Notes: generated from the sequence alone by a model not told the origin. A stretch of 64,000 nt of DNA from Charina bottae (GCA_023362775.1 JALMGJ010000005.1:84950921-85014920); one strand, 5' to 3'; numbered from the stretch's first letter, positions 1-10,259 are shown. Program-made: numbers and translations.

Positions 1-83
1 TGTGCCCTGCTGTAAGAGTGTGTCGCGAAATGATGCCCTGCTGTAAGAGTGTGTCACCAACATGAAAAGTTTGGAAAGCTCTG
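1..83 (-). mobile_element. hAT-type MITE, terminal fragment
   Basis: The stretch ends in AGTTTGGAAAGCTCTG, the reverse complement of the CAGAGCTTTCCAAACT terminus seen at 16086, 37795 and 58085. The GACACACTCTTACAGCAGGGC block of those elements is present here twice in inverse orientation, so a short internal duplication is visible. The other end lies outside the window, so no duplication of the target can be tested. Confidence 0.7.
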
Positions 84-520
84 AGCTATGTGGTTAAGGC
101 AACGGGCTAGAAACTAGGAGTCTGAGAGTTCTAGTCCCGCCTTAGGCAAGAAAGCCAGCTGGGTGACCTTGGGCCTGCCCTTGTCTCTCAGCCCTAGGAA
201 GGAGCCAATGGCAAACCAGGAAATGGAGAGTTCTAGTCCTGCCTTAGGCGTGAAAGTTGGCTGGGGGACCCCGGGCCAGTCCCTCTCTCTCAGCCCTAGG
301 AAGGAGCCAATGGCAAACCAGGAGGCTGTGAGTTTTAGTCTCGCCTGAGGCATGAAAGCCGGCTGGGGGACCTTGGGCTCTCTCTCAGCCCAACTCACCT
401 CACAGGGTGGTTGTTGTGGGGAAAATAGGAGGAGGAAGGAGTATTTGGTATGTTCGCTGCCTTGAGTTATTTATAAAAATAATAAAGGGATAGAAAATAA
501 ATAAATATAAATAAATAAAT
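84..520 (+). mobile_element. MIR-like CORE-SINE with three tandem core units
   Basis: The head (GTGGTTAAGGCAACGGGCTAG then GAGTTCTAGTCCCGCC) resembles the A and B boxes of a tRNA-derived RNA polymerase III promoter. It is followed by a CORE-SINE segment (GCTGGGTGACCTTGGGC...CTCAGCCCAACTCACCTCACAGGG) that strongly resembles the mammalian MIR core from memory. The tail has GCCTTGAGTTATTTATAAAAATAATAAAGG and an AAATA-rich end. The B-box-to-core block recurs at 132, 234 and 336, a strict 102-bp period. Open frames across this block on both strands are by-products of the period being divisible by three. Confidence 0.75.
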
Positions 521-1874
521 CCTAATATAGCTTGGCTCCAAGCACATAAGAAATTATTCCTCCCACAACCCACCCTTGCTCATTGAGATTGTCTGACAGG
601 TTTGCTAGCAGTTGCTATAAGTACAATCAAAAATCCCATACAGTTGACAAATTAAAATCTGTTTATCAAATCAAATCAAATCTTTATTACAGTCTTTAGG
701 CCAGAGAACACAACAATAAAATGCATAAACCTGTAATTATTATTAATAAAACTTATTTAAAAAGGCATAAAATGCAATAAAATTACATAAAATACATTAT
801 TATAGTAATTGTAATACAGATAGTGGCAATCACAAAAAATCTATTTACAAATCACCTTGTAAAATAGTTCTTTAATAGTTGATTTTAATACTTTTTAATT
901 GTTGTCATAAATTGTTTTGAATATCTCAGTTTTTAGTTTTGATTTTATGTTTTATTGTCGATTGCCAAAAAGCCTCTGGAATGGGTGGAGTAATTTTAAT
1001 AAAATAAACTCAAGATTTAAACACACATGGCTGGATGAATAAAATGATATTAAGCATCATTTGAACATGCTTTTCACTGGCTTCTTCTATGGTATATTGC
1101 TTTCATTCATGGTGAAGCTGCTAACGTAACAATAAAATCTTTGAGGTTTTTGTGTGATAAGGAAATTATTTGAGGATTGATTGCACTTTTGATTCCTTGT
1201 GTAAATTAAATTAGGGGATACACTGATTTATATGCTTAGTAAATTCAAGATAGAGGCGCATAAGTCACAAGGTCAGTTACATAAGCAAACATAAAAGTTA
1301 AGTGAGTTTGAGTCCAGAAAAGCTGTTCGGTACATAAGCTTAGCTGAATCTCTGTGCTGTATTATTATTCATGGTAGCCAAATAAATGTCAATAATAAAA
1401 GAGAATTAAAGATTTTCATTTCCCAGAGGTAATTCTTCTAAGACTGCTTGATCTTTCATTTCATTTATAATTCATTTCTGTATCAGGATACAGCTATTCA
1501 CCAGGCAGTGTATGACATGAAGTCGTTTAATAATGATTAAGAATGTAAAAATGCATGGCCCATGGGTAGTTGTCAAAAGACGTACCAGTGTATTATTGTT
1601 TTTGCCATGTTCTTATAGATCCTTCCACTCTTGAATATCAAGCATCCTCCTCTTCACATACCATTTATTATAAAATATTTAATGAAAAAGAGATATATGT
1701 GTCTTAATTTGCCATGTAGTACAATTACTGTATTGTATTACAAAAGCTTCTGTGACCCGGGTTGGGAGAAACGCTTTGCTTCTGAAAGACAACAGCAGAA
1801 TCCATAGAATCGGATTCTTCCAATTCACATGCCGAAGGAACAGAAACTGTCAGGGGGCCATGTAGGTCTTATTT
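521..1874. other. AT-rich intronic sequence, no gene seen
   Basis: The segment is AT-rich with no convincing ORF. At about 664-700 there is a (TCAAA)n run followed by TCTTTATTACAGTCTTTAGGCC, which could be the reverse-complemented 3' tail of a LINE. Its family was not recognised. Confidence 0.5.
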
Positions 1875-2350
1875 ATTTAATTTATATGACCACCCATCTC
1901 CCCCCAACCGGGAACTTATTCCTAGACTTGATGGCCAGGATGGTTACCGAGATGCTAAGTGAGAAAAGGGGGCCTAAGTCCCATCACAGAGGAAGAGGTG
2001 GACAGAAGAGTTCTCCAAACTCTCCTGCAAGTGGTGCAGGAGAAGCACTTAGCAGTACAGCCGTTAAAGGTCAAAGAAGGGATACATCCTGAATGTGAAG
2101 ACCTGGAAGAGGTGTTAAAGGGACCAAGCTGGAGTCACTGCTGGTGGAACAAGATAGCGTGTGGTTGTCTCAGACAGCAGGGAGAATAGGAGAGAAACTG
2201 ATACGCAGAAAGACAAGGGAAGGCCGTGTCAAGCTGTTGCACCGTGAGGAGAAGAGAATCCTGTTCAGGCCCAGAAGGGAGACAGTGGCGGTGTGCCTGA
2301 CTAAAAACTAGGCTTGAGTTCTGGCCGTGATCCTACTAGGTAGGATCCTA
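1875..2350. other. Short L2-like tail plus unrecognised moderately GC-rich segment
   Basis: The first about 45 bases (TTATTTATTTAATTTATATGACCACCCATCTCCCCC) look like a reversed 3' end of the L2/CR1 type. From about 1925 to 2320 the base composition changes to purine-rich, and two short overlapping ORFs start at 1829 and 1959. Their products match no family I recognise. A fragment of an unrecognised retroelement is possible. Confidence 0.3.
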
Positions 2351-4520
2351 TGTGATCCTACATAAACCACCTCCCTCCAAAGTTCTCCGTACAGTATAGT
2401 TGTGACCCATAGTTTGAGAGCCCTGCTCTGGGTTTTAGTGATGGGAAGTATTCAGTAATTGTAATATTCCTTTTCTGTATTGTGTGTGAAAAACAATCAA
2501 GAATAGCAGCTTGCAAGGTTTTTACAATCAAATGTGCCTTGGCCAAGTAACACGATAAAGTGAGCATCTTCTTGAATACTTTTGATTGCCATTTGTATTG
2601 CCAATGTGCAAAGGAGACATCTAATCCACCTAGCACAATTCACCAGGATGTTTTCACTATATATCTCCTATGAGCTAGCTTGGTGTTCACTTGTTAGGCC
2701 ATTTGTATGAAAATAAGAATTGGAATTAGAATTAAAATTAAAATTAAATACACACACACATAGAAGCTGGAGTGGGAGTGGTCTCCCCACTCATTTCCCA
2801 CCTCGTTACTCAGTGCATAATGGCTCGAGGATTATTTTATTTGAAGATCAATTGCAATGAAAGTGCATTATTATTTAGAGTCACAATGAACTTTTATAAC
2901 CTGATGTACAAATTTAGATAACATTTGTGATGCAAATTTAATTTCCTATCTATGTTCTGTATTCTAAGGGAAGAACTCAATTGGTCCCATTCAAGAATTG
3001 GTAGAAATACTAAAGGTATTAAGTATTGTAAGGCTTACATTATACGATAAAATGATGCAGAATAAAAGCATTTTATGTATCAGAAAAACTCCTGGCTTCT
3101 TAAAATCATTCAGGTCTTGCCATTTATTCAAGAGGCATGGTTTGCACTTAAATATGGCCATTTTCTTACACTGAAATTGAAGCTATCTTAGTATAGGTTT
3201 ATACAAGGATATTAGAAATATCCGTGTTTTACATTTCCTTTTTACTGGTAATTTTTGTTTTTTTTTACATTGTAACAAAGTTGGATTTAAAAGCTGGCTT
3301 TTGTAAAATATATTTTGTAATAGATCCTATGCTGGTTGGTGCTGTCATCAATGCCTGTGAAGATCGTAATCCATACTTTCAATAGATGTTCCATTTTTTA
3401 ACCTTTGTACATTTTTGCTTTTCCTAACAAGATTGGTTTTTGGTTTCATATCATTAATGGGATTCTGATAACGTCCTATTGAGAACGGTTTTAACTTTAT
3501 AGTTTAGTTACCGGCAATGAAGTCTGCTGTTTGACTAGGTTCAAACAGAGAACAATTCTATTTTGTTTGCTCATGGTCTGTACAACCAGGTCCATATCAC
3601 CTTCCTTTTATATAAAGAAAGGAGTTAAACAAGCCTCTTCATTAGCTCCATTTTGGTTTAACATTTTTTTAACAATTTATGTTCATACATCCTGATCTTG
3701 ATGGATGTTGGCAACCTGCCTGTTTTATCATTCACAGAGATGGAATGAAGACCAAATTGGTGAATTGGTGTGATAGGGAAAAACTGAGTATTAATTATGG
3801 AAAAGAGAAGTGGTGGTTTTCAATAGCAGAAAGCACAAATCCAAGCTCAACAGACAGAGAGTAGTACCTCTCCTTCAAATAGCTGGCTGTTCTTCTCCAG
3901 GAATCTTTATCCTGGAAGACACATCTGGAGCTAACTTCAATGACTGGTTATTATAGCCTTGTTGCTGTCTTTAAATATTAGTGTTTGCGGACCAACTAAC
4001 TTTTCTAGCCCCCAGAACCTTTCCAGCCAAAATAACCTTGCAGCTTCTGCATAGGACGGGGGTCTAGAAATGGAATGATAATGTGAGCTTGTTGTTGTTG
4101 TTGTTGAATAAATGCTTAAAGAGCATCTTTGGCCTCCTTCAGGACATCCCAGCTACCTCTTGAAGAATGGAAACAGTCTGTCTGAATCTCTGCCTGAATC
4201 CACCTGCTAGTGTTAAAATATTTTAAGAAGCTTGATAGCCTTAAACCATCTGGTTAAAACTTATTATTGGCATGAATGAGAGGAAAATTGGGAGGCTGCC
4301 TTGCCCCCATTAGAAGAATGACTTGGGGCAGGAAAAAAAAAACTATAACTGACTTTGAAACCAGATTCCATTCATCAGGTAGATTTGCTTCAGTGCTCAA
4401 AACTTGTCACCACGTTATCTCCACTCTCCTCGGTATAATATCCAGTGACACTTTTTAAGGGTCTTTTTAAGGAAGGCATTGGCATATTTAGAAGACGGGT
4501 TTTTCAGAACTCCATGGAAC
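2351..4520. other. AT-rich intronic sequence, no gene seen
   Basis: There is no ORF with family features, no clear repeat apart from a short ACACAC run near 2750 and a (TTG)n run near 4090, and no splice-bounded coding segment recognised. Confidence 0.5.
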
Positions 4521-4533
4521 AACACATGATGGA
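4521..4533 (+). repeat. Target-site duplication, left copy (Penelope insertion)
   Basis: The 13-mer AACACATGATGGA occurs here and, in the same orientation and without mismatch, at 5881-5893. The two copies bracket the inverted-repeat Penelope-like insertion exactly, as expected of one integration event. Confidence 0.75.
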
Positions 4534-4569
4534 CTGTAGCTTGAATCATGTCAACTGGATTTCTATTTT

Positions 4570-4619
4570 CTCAGTGGAAACGTTTCGCTCCTTATCCAAG
4601 GAGCTTCTTCAGTCTGAGC
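4570..4619 (-). ncRNA. Hammerhead-ribozyme-like motif, left arm
   Basis: Read on the - strand this repeats the motif at 5758-5807: the core CTGAAGA (consensus CUGANGA), a GCTCCTT/AAGGAGC stem II with a GGAT loop, GAAAC, and flanking CTCAG/CTGAG that can pair as stem I. Hammerhead motifs are known in Penelope-like elements. Activity is not shown by sequence alone. Confidence 0.6.
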
Positions 4620-4680
4620 AAAGTTAGTAAGGGAATCCTTAAATATGTTTCTAGGTGGCTGTGTGACCTTACACCTGGGG

Positions 4681-5003
4681 CTAGGTCATGGTTGTTTTGA
4701 GATGTTGAGCTTGCGAAATGGTCTTAATCTTCCTAGGCACAGAAGACAAAGCAGGGAGGAAAATAGGGGAAAGATTGTGCCTGAGACCCCCACCTCTATT
4801 CAAGGAAGGATTTTCCAAGTTGGCATAAATGGATTCCTTGACCCCTCTCTCAAAGCACCTATCTTCTCTGTCTAAAATGTGAACATTAATGTCCTCAAAT
4901 GAGTGTCCTTTTTCCTTTAGATGAAGATAAACTGCTGACTCTGGCCCTGTGGTGTTACTTCTCCTGTGTTGGGCCATCCTCCTGTACAAAGGTTGTTTGG
5001 TTT
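4681..5003 (-). pseudogene. Penelope GIY-YIG endonuclease C-terminal fragment (inverted arm)
   Basis: The - strand frame encodes the end of the GIY-YIG domain from YRRMAQHRRSN through LENPSLNRGGG and ends with a tail that differs from the right arm because of the 57-base difference. It lacks the GIY-YIG motif itself, so it cannot be a complete nuclease. It is a duplicate of the + strand copy at 5317-5666 and not an independent gene. Confidence 0.75.
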
Positions 5004-5666
5004 AGAACAGCTCTGAAGGCCTGTGGATATCCAAATTGGGCCTTCACTAAATCTAAATCTACCAGACCTAAAACAGCGACAGATAGGGCTGAGACTCAGA
5101 GTAAACGGAAGAACCTGGTCATTCCTTACATGGCTGGCGTGTCTGAAAAGATAAAATGGATATTTGGCAAACACCACATACCTGTATATTTCAAACCCAC
5201 CAACACACTGAGACAGAGGCTTGTACACCCCAAAGATCAAACTCCAAAACACAAGAAAAGCAATGTAGTTTATGCAATCCAGTGCAGTGAGGAGTGCTCT
5301 GAACTCTACATTGGAGAAACCAAACAACCTTTGTACAGGAGGATGGCCCAACACAGGAGAAGTAACACCACAGGACCAGAGTCAGCAGTTTATCTTCATC
5401 TAAAGGAAAAAGGACACTCATTTGAGGACATTAATGTTCACATTTTAGACAGAGAAGATAGGTGCTTTGAGAGAGGGGTCAAGGAATCCATTTATGCCAA
5501 CTTGGAAAATCCTTCCTTGAATAGAGGTGGGGGCCTCAGGCACAATCTTTCTCCTATTTTCCTCCCTGCTTTGTCTTCTGTGCCTAGGAAGATTAAGACC
5601 ATTTCGCAAGCTCAACAGCAGCATGGTGATCTTAACGATCCTCCTTTAGATGATAAAGGGACTTAG
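5004..5666 (+). pseudogene. Penelope-like retroelement, linker plus GIY-YIG endonuclease domain
   Basis: The frame is open to the stop at 5664-5666. The first part has a linker with VIPYMAGVSEKIK and HHIPVYFKPTNTLRQ, then the nuclease: NVVYAIQC, LYIGETKQPLYRRM (the GIY-YIG-type tyrosines and the arginine), HLKEKGHSF, and a glutamate in ERGVKESIYANLENPSLN. This order is typical of the C-terminus of Penelope-like polyproteins, where GIY-YIG nicks the target. The ATG at 4899 belongs to antisense left-arm sequence, so that longer frame is an artefact of the inverted junction at 5003/5004. The reverse transcriptase catalytic core is missing. Confidence 0.85.
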
Positions 5667-5757
5667 AAATAACATCTCAAAATAACCATGACCTAACCCC
5701 AGGTGTAAGGTCACACAGCCACCTAGAAACATATTTAAGGATTCCCTTACTAACTTT

Positions 5758-5807
5758 GCTCAGACTGAAGAAGCTCCTTGGATAAGGAGCGAAACGTTTC
5801 CACTGAG
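5758..5807 (+). ncRNA. Hammerhead-ribozyme-like motif, right arm
   Basis: CTGAAGA at 5765-5771 fits CUGANGA. The next bases fold as a GCTCCTT-GGAT-AAGGAGC hairpin (stem II), followed by GAAAC (5791-5795) and a self-complementary ACGT that could form a minimal, dimer-type stem III. CTCAG (5759-5763) and CTGAG (5803-5807) can pair as stem I. This is the arrangement of the minimal hammerheads known from Penelope-like elements. Cleavage activity is inferred, not shown. Confidence 0.65.
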
Positions 5808-5880
5808 AAAATAGAAATCCAGTTGACATGATTCAAGCTACAGACAATTCCACCTGGATGACTGAGAACCTTCATAGACA

Positions 5881-5893
5881 AACACATGATGGA
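5881..5893 (+). repeat. Target-site duplication, right copy (Penelope insertion)
   Basis: This is an identical 13-mer to 4521-4533, directly abutting the 3' end of the right Penelope arm. Confidence 0.75.
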
Positions 5894-6077
5894 GCACCTC
5901 AATGGCCAGGTTCTAGCATGCAACCATGGGAAAAAAGAAAGAAAACCATTAGGAGATTTTCCTGGCTTAGAAACTGAATGTGTCATGTGCCCTGTGTCTG
6001 CTGGGAGACACCTTTCCTCTGAACTTCTACCAAGTGCCTCTTTTCACCTTCCTAGCTGTCAAACTATGAAAGTGGTG
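5894..6077. other. Spacer, no gene seen
   Basis: Unique-looking sequence lies between the Penelope insertion and the next SINE. A short + strand ORF from 5886 has no recognisable family. Confidence 0.5.
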
Positions 6078-6620
6078 CATAAACTAGTGGTTAAGGTGCT
6101 GGGCTAGAAACCAGGAGACTGTGAGTTCTAGTCCCGCCTTAGGCATAAAAGCCAGCTGAGTGACCTTGGGCCAGTCCCTGTCTCTCAGCCCTAGGAAGGA
6201 GCCAATGGCAAACCAGGAGACAGAGAGTTCTAGTCCCGCCTTAGGCATGGAAGCCGGCTGGGTGACCTTGGGCCAGTCCCCGTCTCTCAGTCCTAGGAAG
6301 GAGCCAATGGCAAACCAGGAGACAGAGAGTTCTAGTCCCGCCTTAGGCATGGAAGCCGGCTGGGTGACCTTGGGCCAGTCCCTGTCTCTCAGCCCTAGGA
6401 AGGAGCCAATGGCAAACCAGGAGACTGAGAGTTCTAGTCCCACCTTAGGCATAAAAGCCGGCTGGGTGACCTTGGGCCAGTCACTCACTCTCAGCCCAAC
6501 TCACCTCACAGGGTTGTTGTGGGGAAAATAGGAGGAGGAAAGAGTATTAGGTATGTTCTCCGCCCTGCGTTATTTATAAAAATAATAAAGGTGGGATAAA
6601 AATAAAATAAATAAATAAAA
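6078..6620 (+). mobile_element. MIR-like CORE-SINE with four tandem core units
   Basis: The head (AGTGGTTAAGGTGCTGGGCTAG, then GTTCTAGTCCCGCC) and tail (CACCTCACAGGGTTGTTGTGG...TTATTTATAAAAATAATAAAGG plus AAATA repeats) match the SINEs at 84 and 27355. Between them the core unit is repeated: TAGTCC begins at 6129, 6231, 6333 and 6435, exactly 102 bp apart. Each unit holds GCTGGGTGACCTTGGGCCAGTC and the joining segment CCCTAGGAAGGAGCCAATGG. The 27355 copy has one core and lacks the joining segment. Confidence 0.8.
6129..6490 (+). repeat. 102-bp tandem array inside a SINE
   Basis: Three full 102-bp units plus a terminal partial unit are very similar to each other, differing at scattered positions such as CCTGTC versus CCCGTC. 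Because 102 is divisible by three, ORFs of 123 and 134 codons stay open on the two strands. These are not genes. Confidence 0.85.
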
Positions 6621-6938
6621 ATAAACTCCCATGAGGTCCATCCAGGTTCTGCTTATGTTTACAAGTAGATTGAGATTAGTTCTATTGTTCACAGCTTTAG
6701 AGATGCTGCAACCATAGAGTTTGACTTTTTGATTTGTGTTATTTTACTTGTGATAACCTGTAGTTACAGCAGTAGAATTGTTTTACTTAGCTTCTGGGTC
6801 TTCCTGGGTTTCTTCTCCAGTTCACATCATTTTTTTTAACCAGCAAGCCATGGTTGATAAAGCTAAACCAATCTAGATTACTTAATTTCTTAAGCATCTT
6901 TAGCCGTGGCACACATTTGCAAGGGCATCTGCGCAGGG
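6621..6938. other. Intronic spacer, no gene seen
   Basis: Ordinary AT-rich sequence without a recognisable repeat or coding exon. Confidence 0.5.
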
Positions 6939-7060
6939 GTCAAAAAAGTTAAGATGGCAGCCATGACTGTACAATTGAAGCTCTGGCATGTTTTGTGTTG
7001 CGTGTTTAATGGGGGTGGAGCGTTGATTATGAGGTCACAGCCACCATCTTGACTTTTGAC
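6939..7060. mobile_element. Short inverted-repeat element (unclassified MITE-like)
   Basis: The left end GTCAAAAAAGTTAAGATGG and the right end CCACCATCTTGACTTTTGAC are imperfect inverted repeats around a core of about 80 bp. The left-end motif (GTCAAAAAAGT.AAGATGGCAGCCAT) recurs at 47546, and a relative with similar ends occurs at 8859-8988. The superfamily was not assigned because target duplications are not clear. Confidence 0.5.
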
Positions 7061-8029
7061 ACTTCCCCCCTCTCCCCCAGACACTCTTGCACTTTTGCAT
7101 GATATTTTGAACCAGAGGGGCAGATTTTCTTTCAGACCAAAGGGATTATGCTCCAGAGAGCAGAAAATGAGGCTAAGGAGAAAGGCCAACATTACGTGTT
7201 GTTAATATTGTACGATTACCGCTGACATATTTCATAATCTTAGCCTATAGCATTAAAAATTACAATTCAGGGACAACTTGGGAGGGGCGTCAAAGCTTTT
7301 AGCAGGCACATGCAGCTTCTGGGAGTGTTGTTTCAGTTTTGCCATTTCTGAATGTAGGCTTTGTGCCAAACCGCTAAATTGACTTCTTTGTCTGTTTCCC
7401 CCACACAAATATTTCACAGCATTTGAAAAAGAAATTTTAAAAAGTCTGAGGTATTCTGCTAGATTGTTTGGACTTGAGATGTGTGATTAATATGTTCTGG
7501 CCATGATTAAGTAGACCACCCATGCTATGAAGGCTTAGTGTAAAATAATTGCGTAGTTTCAAATTATTGCCTCACGCATACATTCATAAAGATAGTTATT
7601 TACTGCCTTGGGTTTAATCCACGGGAATCAGTAGTCATCCTGTTAAACAAAGTGTCTGTTCGTTCAAGTCCTCATGAATTTTAAAAAGTCAGTTAATATT
7701 TATTATAGCAGATTTACCATGTTAATTTGCAGCAGCAAACTGACAGTCTTGTGGCTTCTAAAATATTACAATATGTATTGTGGCATGAGGTGTCACAAAC
7801 TGTAGTCCACTCATCAGATGCCTGAGTTACTGACACATATACATTGCATGTATGCATATATGCATTTTAATTTATCTTTGGAGTACAATGGGCAGTTATG
7901 GCAAATATATATGTATCTTTTATTTCATAGTTTATTTCATTCTTTATTGATTGCATTTCTATCTTATATCTCCTTCAGAGGCTCAAGGTAATGCTTATTT
8001 ACTTACTTATTTATTTAAATTTTTAAATT
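7061..8029. other. Intronic sequence, no gene seen
   Basis: AT-rich sequence with no coding exon or confidently classified repeat. The last part, from about 7950, is TTTA-rich and runs into the L2 tail. Confidence 0.5.
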
Positions 8030-8165
8030 ATTTAAATTTATTTAAATATTGTATTTATATTTTTATTGTTTTTATTGTATTTTATTGATGTTGTGTTGTA
8101 AACCGCCCAGAGTCCCTCCTTGAGGGGAAGATGGGCGGTTATAGAAATTTGATAAATAAATAAAG
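8030..8165 (+). mobile_element. L2-clade LINE 3' end
   Basis: TGTAAACCGCCCAGAGTCCC then GATGGGCGGTTATAGAAATTTGATAAATAAATAAA is the same 3' end as in the L2 elements at 19075-19145 and, in reverse, 48000-48090. Only the tail is recognisable. Confidence 0.75.
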
Positions 8166-8754
8166 CTAGTTATAAGGCTGCCCATCTCTCTTACCATCTC
8201 TCTCAGCAACTCTGGGTGGCTAACAGGGTTAAAAGCTCACTATACAAAATAACAATTTAAAAATAAAAAGGGCACCCAGTCATCTTACTGAACCTTGTGT
8301 TTCTCCAGTCCTAATGCAGCATTCCAACCATTATATCACGCTGGCTCTTCCAAAATGTGTATTGTTGTATATGACATTATTTGCTCCTATAATAGTGTTC
8401 CTGGTGTAGGTAGGTTTTCATCTGGCTTTGCCATGCAGCCTGGTTGCTCTGTTTTTTTGTTTTTTTGTGTGTGGTATTTAGTAAGTAAGCACTTCCTACC
8501 ATTCAGTGCTTCAAAGAGGGATGTGTCATCCCAAAAATGTAGATCAGGGAGTCCCCAGTCTTTTGGGCCAGAAGGCACTTTTGAAAAGCTCTATATGCAA
8601 TGATGTGGATGATCAAGGAGTTGGCTGCTTCATTCACAAAATGGCTATTCCCATGAATGTGGCCAGTCACAAAACACCCATTTTCCCATTTACCAGGAGA
8701 TAATCTGGCAAGATAACTCTCAGTCCCCCTCCTTAGCTGTCCAGGCTTTGTGTA
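8166..8754. other. Intronic sequence, possible decayed MITE
   Basis: No coding exon was recognised. Around 8546 the sequence CAGGGAGTCCCCAGTCTTTTGGGCC resembles the start of hAT-type MITEs, but no matching second end was found. Confidence 0.35.
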
Positions 8755-8776
8755 TGTCTGTCTGTCTGTCTATCTG

Positions 8777-8821
<45 letters not shown>

Positions 8822-8822
8822 C
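8755..8822 (+). repeat. (TG)n microsatellite with a TCTG start
   Basis: Several TCTG/TCTA tetramers run into an almost pure TG run of about 45 bases. Confidence 0.9.
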
Positions 8823-8858
8823 AAGTGTTGGTCCCCAACATACAGACATACATATAGA

Positions 8859-8988
8859 GTCAAAATGGTGGCCACAACAGTGCAGTTATAGTTCCATCTA
8901 TTTTTTGTGTGTGTCACACACGATTCACAAAAAACAACAACAGGCAGAGCTTTGATCACACTGTTGTGGCCATCATTTAGACTTTTTT
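8859..8988. mobile_element. Short inverted-repeat element (unclassified MITE-like)
   Basis: GGCCACAACAGTG at 8870-8882 is the exact reverse complement of CACTGTTGTGGCC at 8959-8971. Outside these, GTCAAAATGG and TTTAGACTTTT continue the inverted symmetry. It shares end motifs with 6939-7060. Confidence 0.5.
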
Positions 8989-9136
8989 AACCATACCCTG
9001 CAGATATCCCTACATACTGTACATATACACATACTTAAATAAAGATGGTTCTGAAGACTGGGTTTTTGCTTTATACAATGTAAGCGTGTTTTTTTAAAAA
9101 AAAAGTGTTGTTTCTCTTCTACTTTCTAAAAAGTGG

Positions 9137-9428
9137 GATGGTGTAGAGAGTAAGGAAGAGATGACCTTGATGGAGATACACCGGCTCCGTTGCCTGGGCA
9201 AAAGGGGCTAAAGCATTTTTTAAGTCCAGAACATCCAGGTAACATTCAGAAGCGGCTCAGGCAGACACCTCCCTGATTCACTGGCGTATAAGAAGGGGGA
9301 GGAAGTTCACTACAATCAGACTTGAAAGATTCTGTTGTTATAGCCAAATTTAATAAAAGTAGTTCTAGCTTTCCTGGGGAGTTGGTTTCCTGGTCTGGTC
9401 TACCTATTGTGGTGGGGCTGACAGATGG
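9137..9428. mobile_element. Probable solo LTR with GATGG target duplication
   Basis: GATGG occurs at 9137-9141 and 9424-9428. Between them 9142-9423 starts TGTAGAG and ends GCTGACA, the 5'-TG...CA-3' form of an LTR. Inside, a TATA-like GTATAAGAA (about 9283) precedes AATAAAA (about 9350), the usual promoter and poly(A) order on the + strand. No internal retroviral or gypsy coding sequence adjoins it. A 5-bp repeat alone could be chance; the combination is persuasive. Confidence 0.55.
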
Positions 9429-10259
9429 GTAGACCTGTTGTATACCAAGGAAATTGTGTGTGGGATACAATAGGATTGTAGCCCCAATCTTCCTCTTCCT
9501 CTTCTTTTTCTGTACTGTAATAAATTATTTTTGAACCAGACTGGTCTTGTTGAGCTGATTTTTCTTTTTCTTTTCTCCCCTTTCTTTTTGGGATAGGTTT
9601 TGTTATCTGAGAAATAATGATTTAATGCCTTAAATTCCATGGCTATAAACAGTCAGTTTTTCTCTGTGTTCTGGATGGAAACAGAAGTAGGAGAGTGATA
9701 TCTCAATCACTTACATAAGTTATAATATAATATAATCTCTGTCTACTCCTATAATCATTTAGATTATTGAGAATGCTTCTCTTTAATTTATTCACTTGTA
9801 AGTTCTATCTTGTCTATGGCAGTTGAAAGAATTTGGTGGAACATTTAAATTCTTGGTAAGACCCACTAAATAATTGGTAGCCATTGTCTGTACTTGTTAG
9901 GAGGCAAGAATTATTAACCAAGACTCTCAAGGGCCAGAGATAGGCAATATGGGCCAATTTAGGTAAAACTATTGGGTTCTGGAAAGTTGAAGAGAAAAGG
10001 TGCCCAGAAGGGAGTATTTGGATTATCCGGAGTAGATGCAGAACTCATTTCCATAGATCTCCATGCATGAATCTGATAGGTTGTTTGGTCTTCAGAGAAT
10101 TTTAAATGTATTCAGTAGATTGTACTGGAAATCAGTTGTAATAGATGTCAGTTTCAGATAGTGCTATGATTTAAGGCTCATTAATCCCCACAGAGAAGTG
10201 AAAGATTCATCTGTATTTAATAGGCAACAGTTGGGACCCATCACATGAGGTTAATGGCT
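9429..10259. other. Intronic sequence, no gene seen
   Basis: Contains a pyrimidine-rich patch near 9490-9600 but no coding exon or repeat I can name. Confidence 0.5.

Larger units (their letters stand above)
4534..5880. mobile_element. Penelope-like element, head-to-head inverted insertion
   Basis: Two 5'-truncated copies of one Penelope-like retroelement face away from each other. The left arm (4534-5003) is on the - strand and the right arm (5004-5880) on the +. Bases 4534-5003 are the near-perfect reverse complement of 5317-5843, except for about 57 bases after CGCAAGCTCAACA that are present only in the right arm. The right arm extends further 5' (linker and start of the GIY-YIG domain, 5004-5316) and about 37 bases further 3'. 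A 13-bp direct repeat flanks the whole unit. The coding part is a GIY-YIG nuclease, typical of Penelope-like elements; the reverse transcriptase core is not present. Confidence 0.85.

Noticed and set aside
1959..2320. Retrogene or gag-like protein
   Set aside because: The purine-rich frame has no zinc knuckle, protease or other motif, and both overlapping frames stop early.
4899..5003. ATG at 4899 as start of the Penelope protein
   Set aside because: The first about 35 codons are antisense left-arm sequence fused at the 5003/5004 junction, not part of the Penelope reading frame.
6084..6531. Long overlapping ORFs on both strands (123 and 134 codons)
   Set aside because: They are produced by the 102-bp SINE tandem units, whose length is a multiple of three. 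Their translations are the same peptide repeated.
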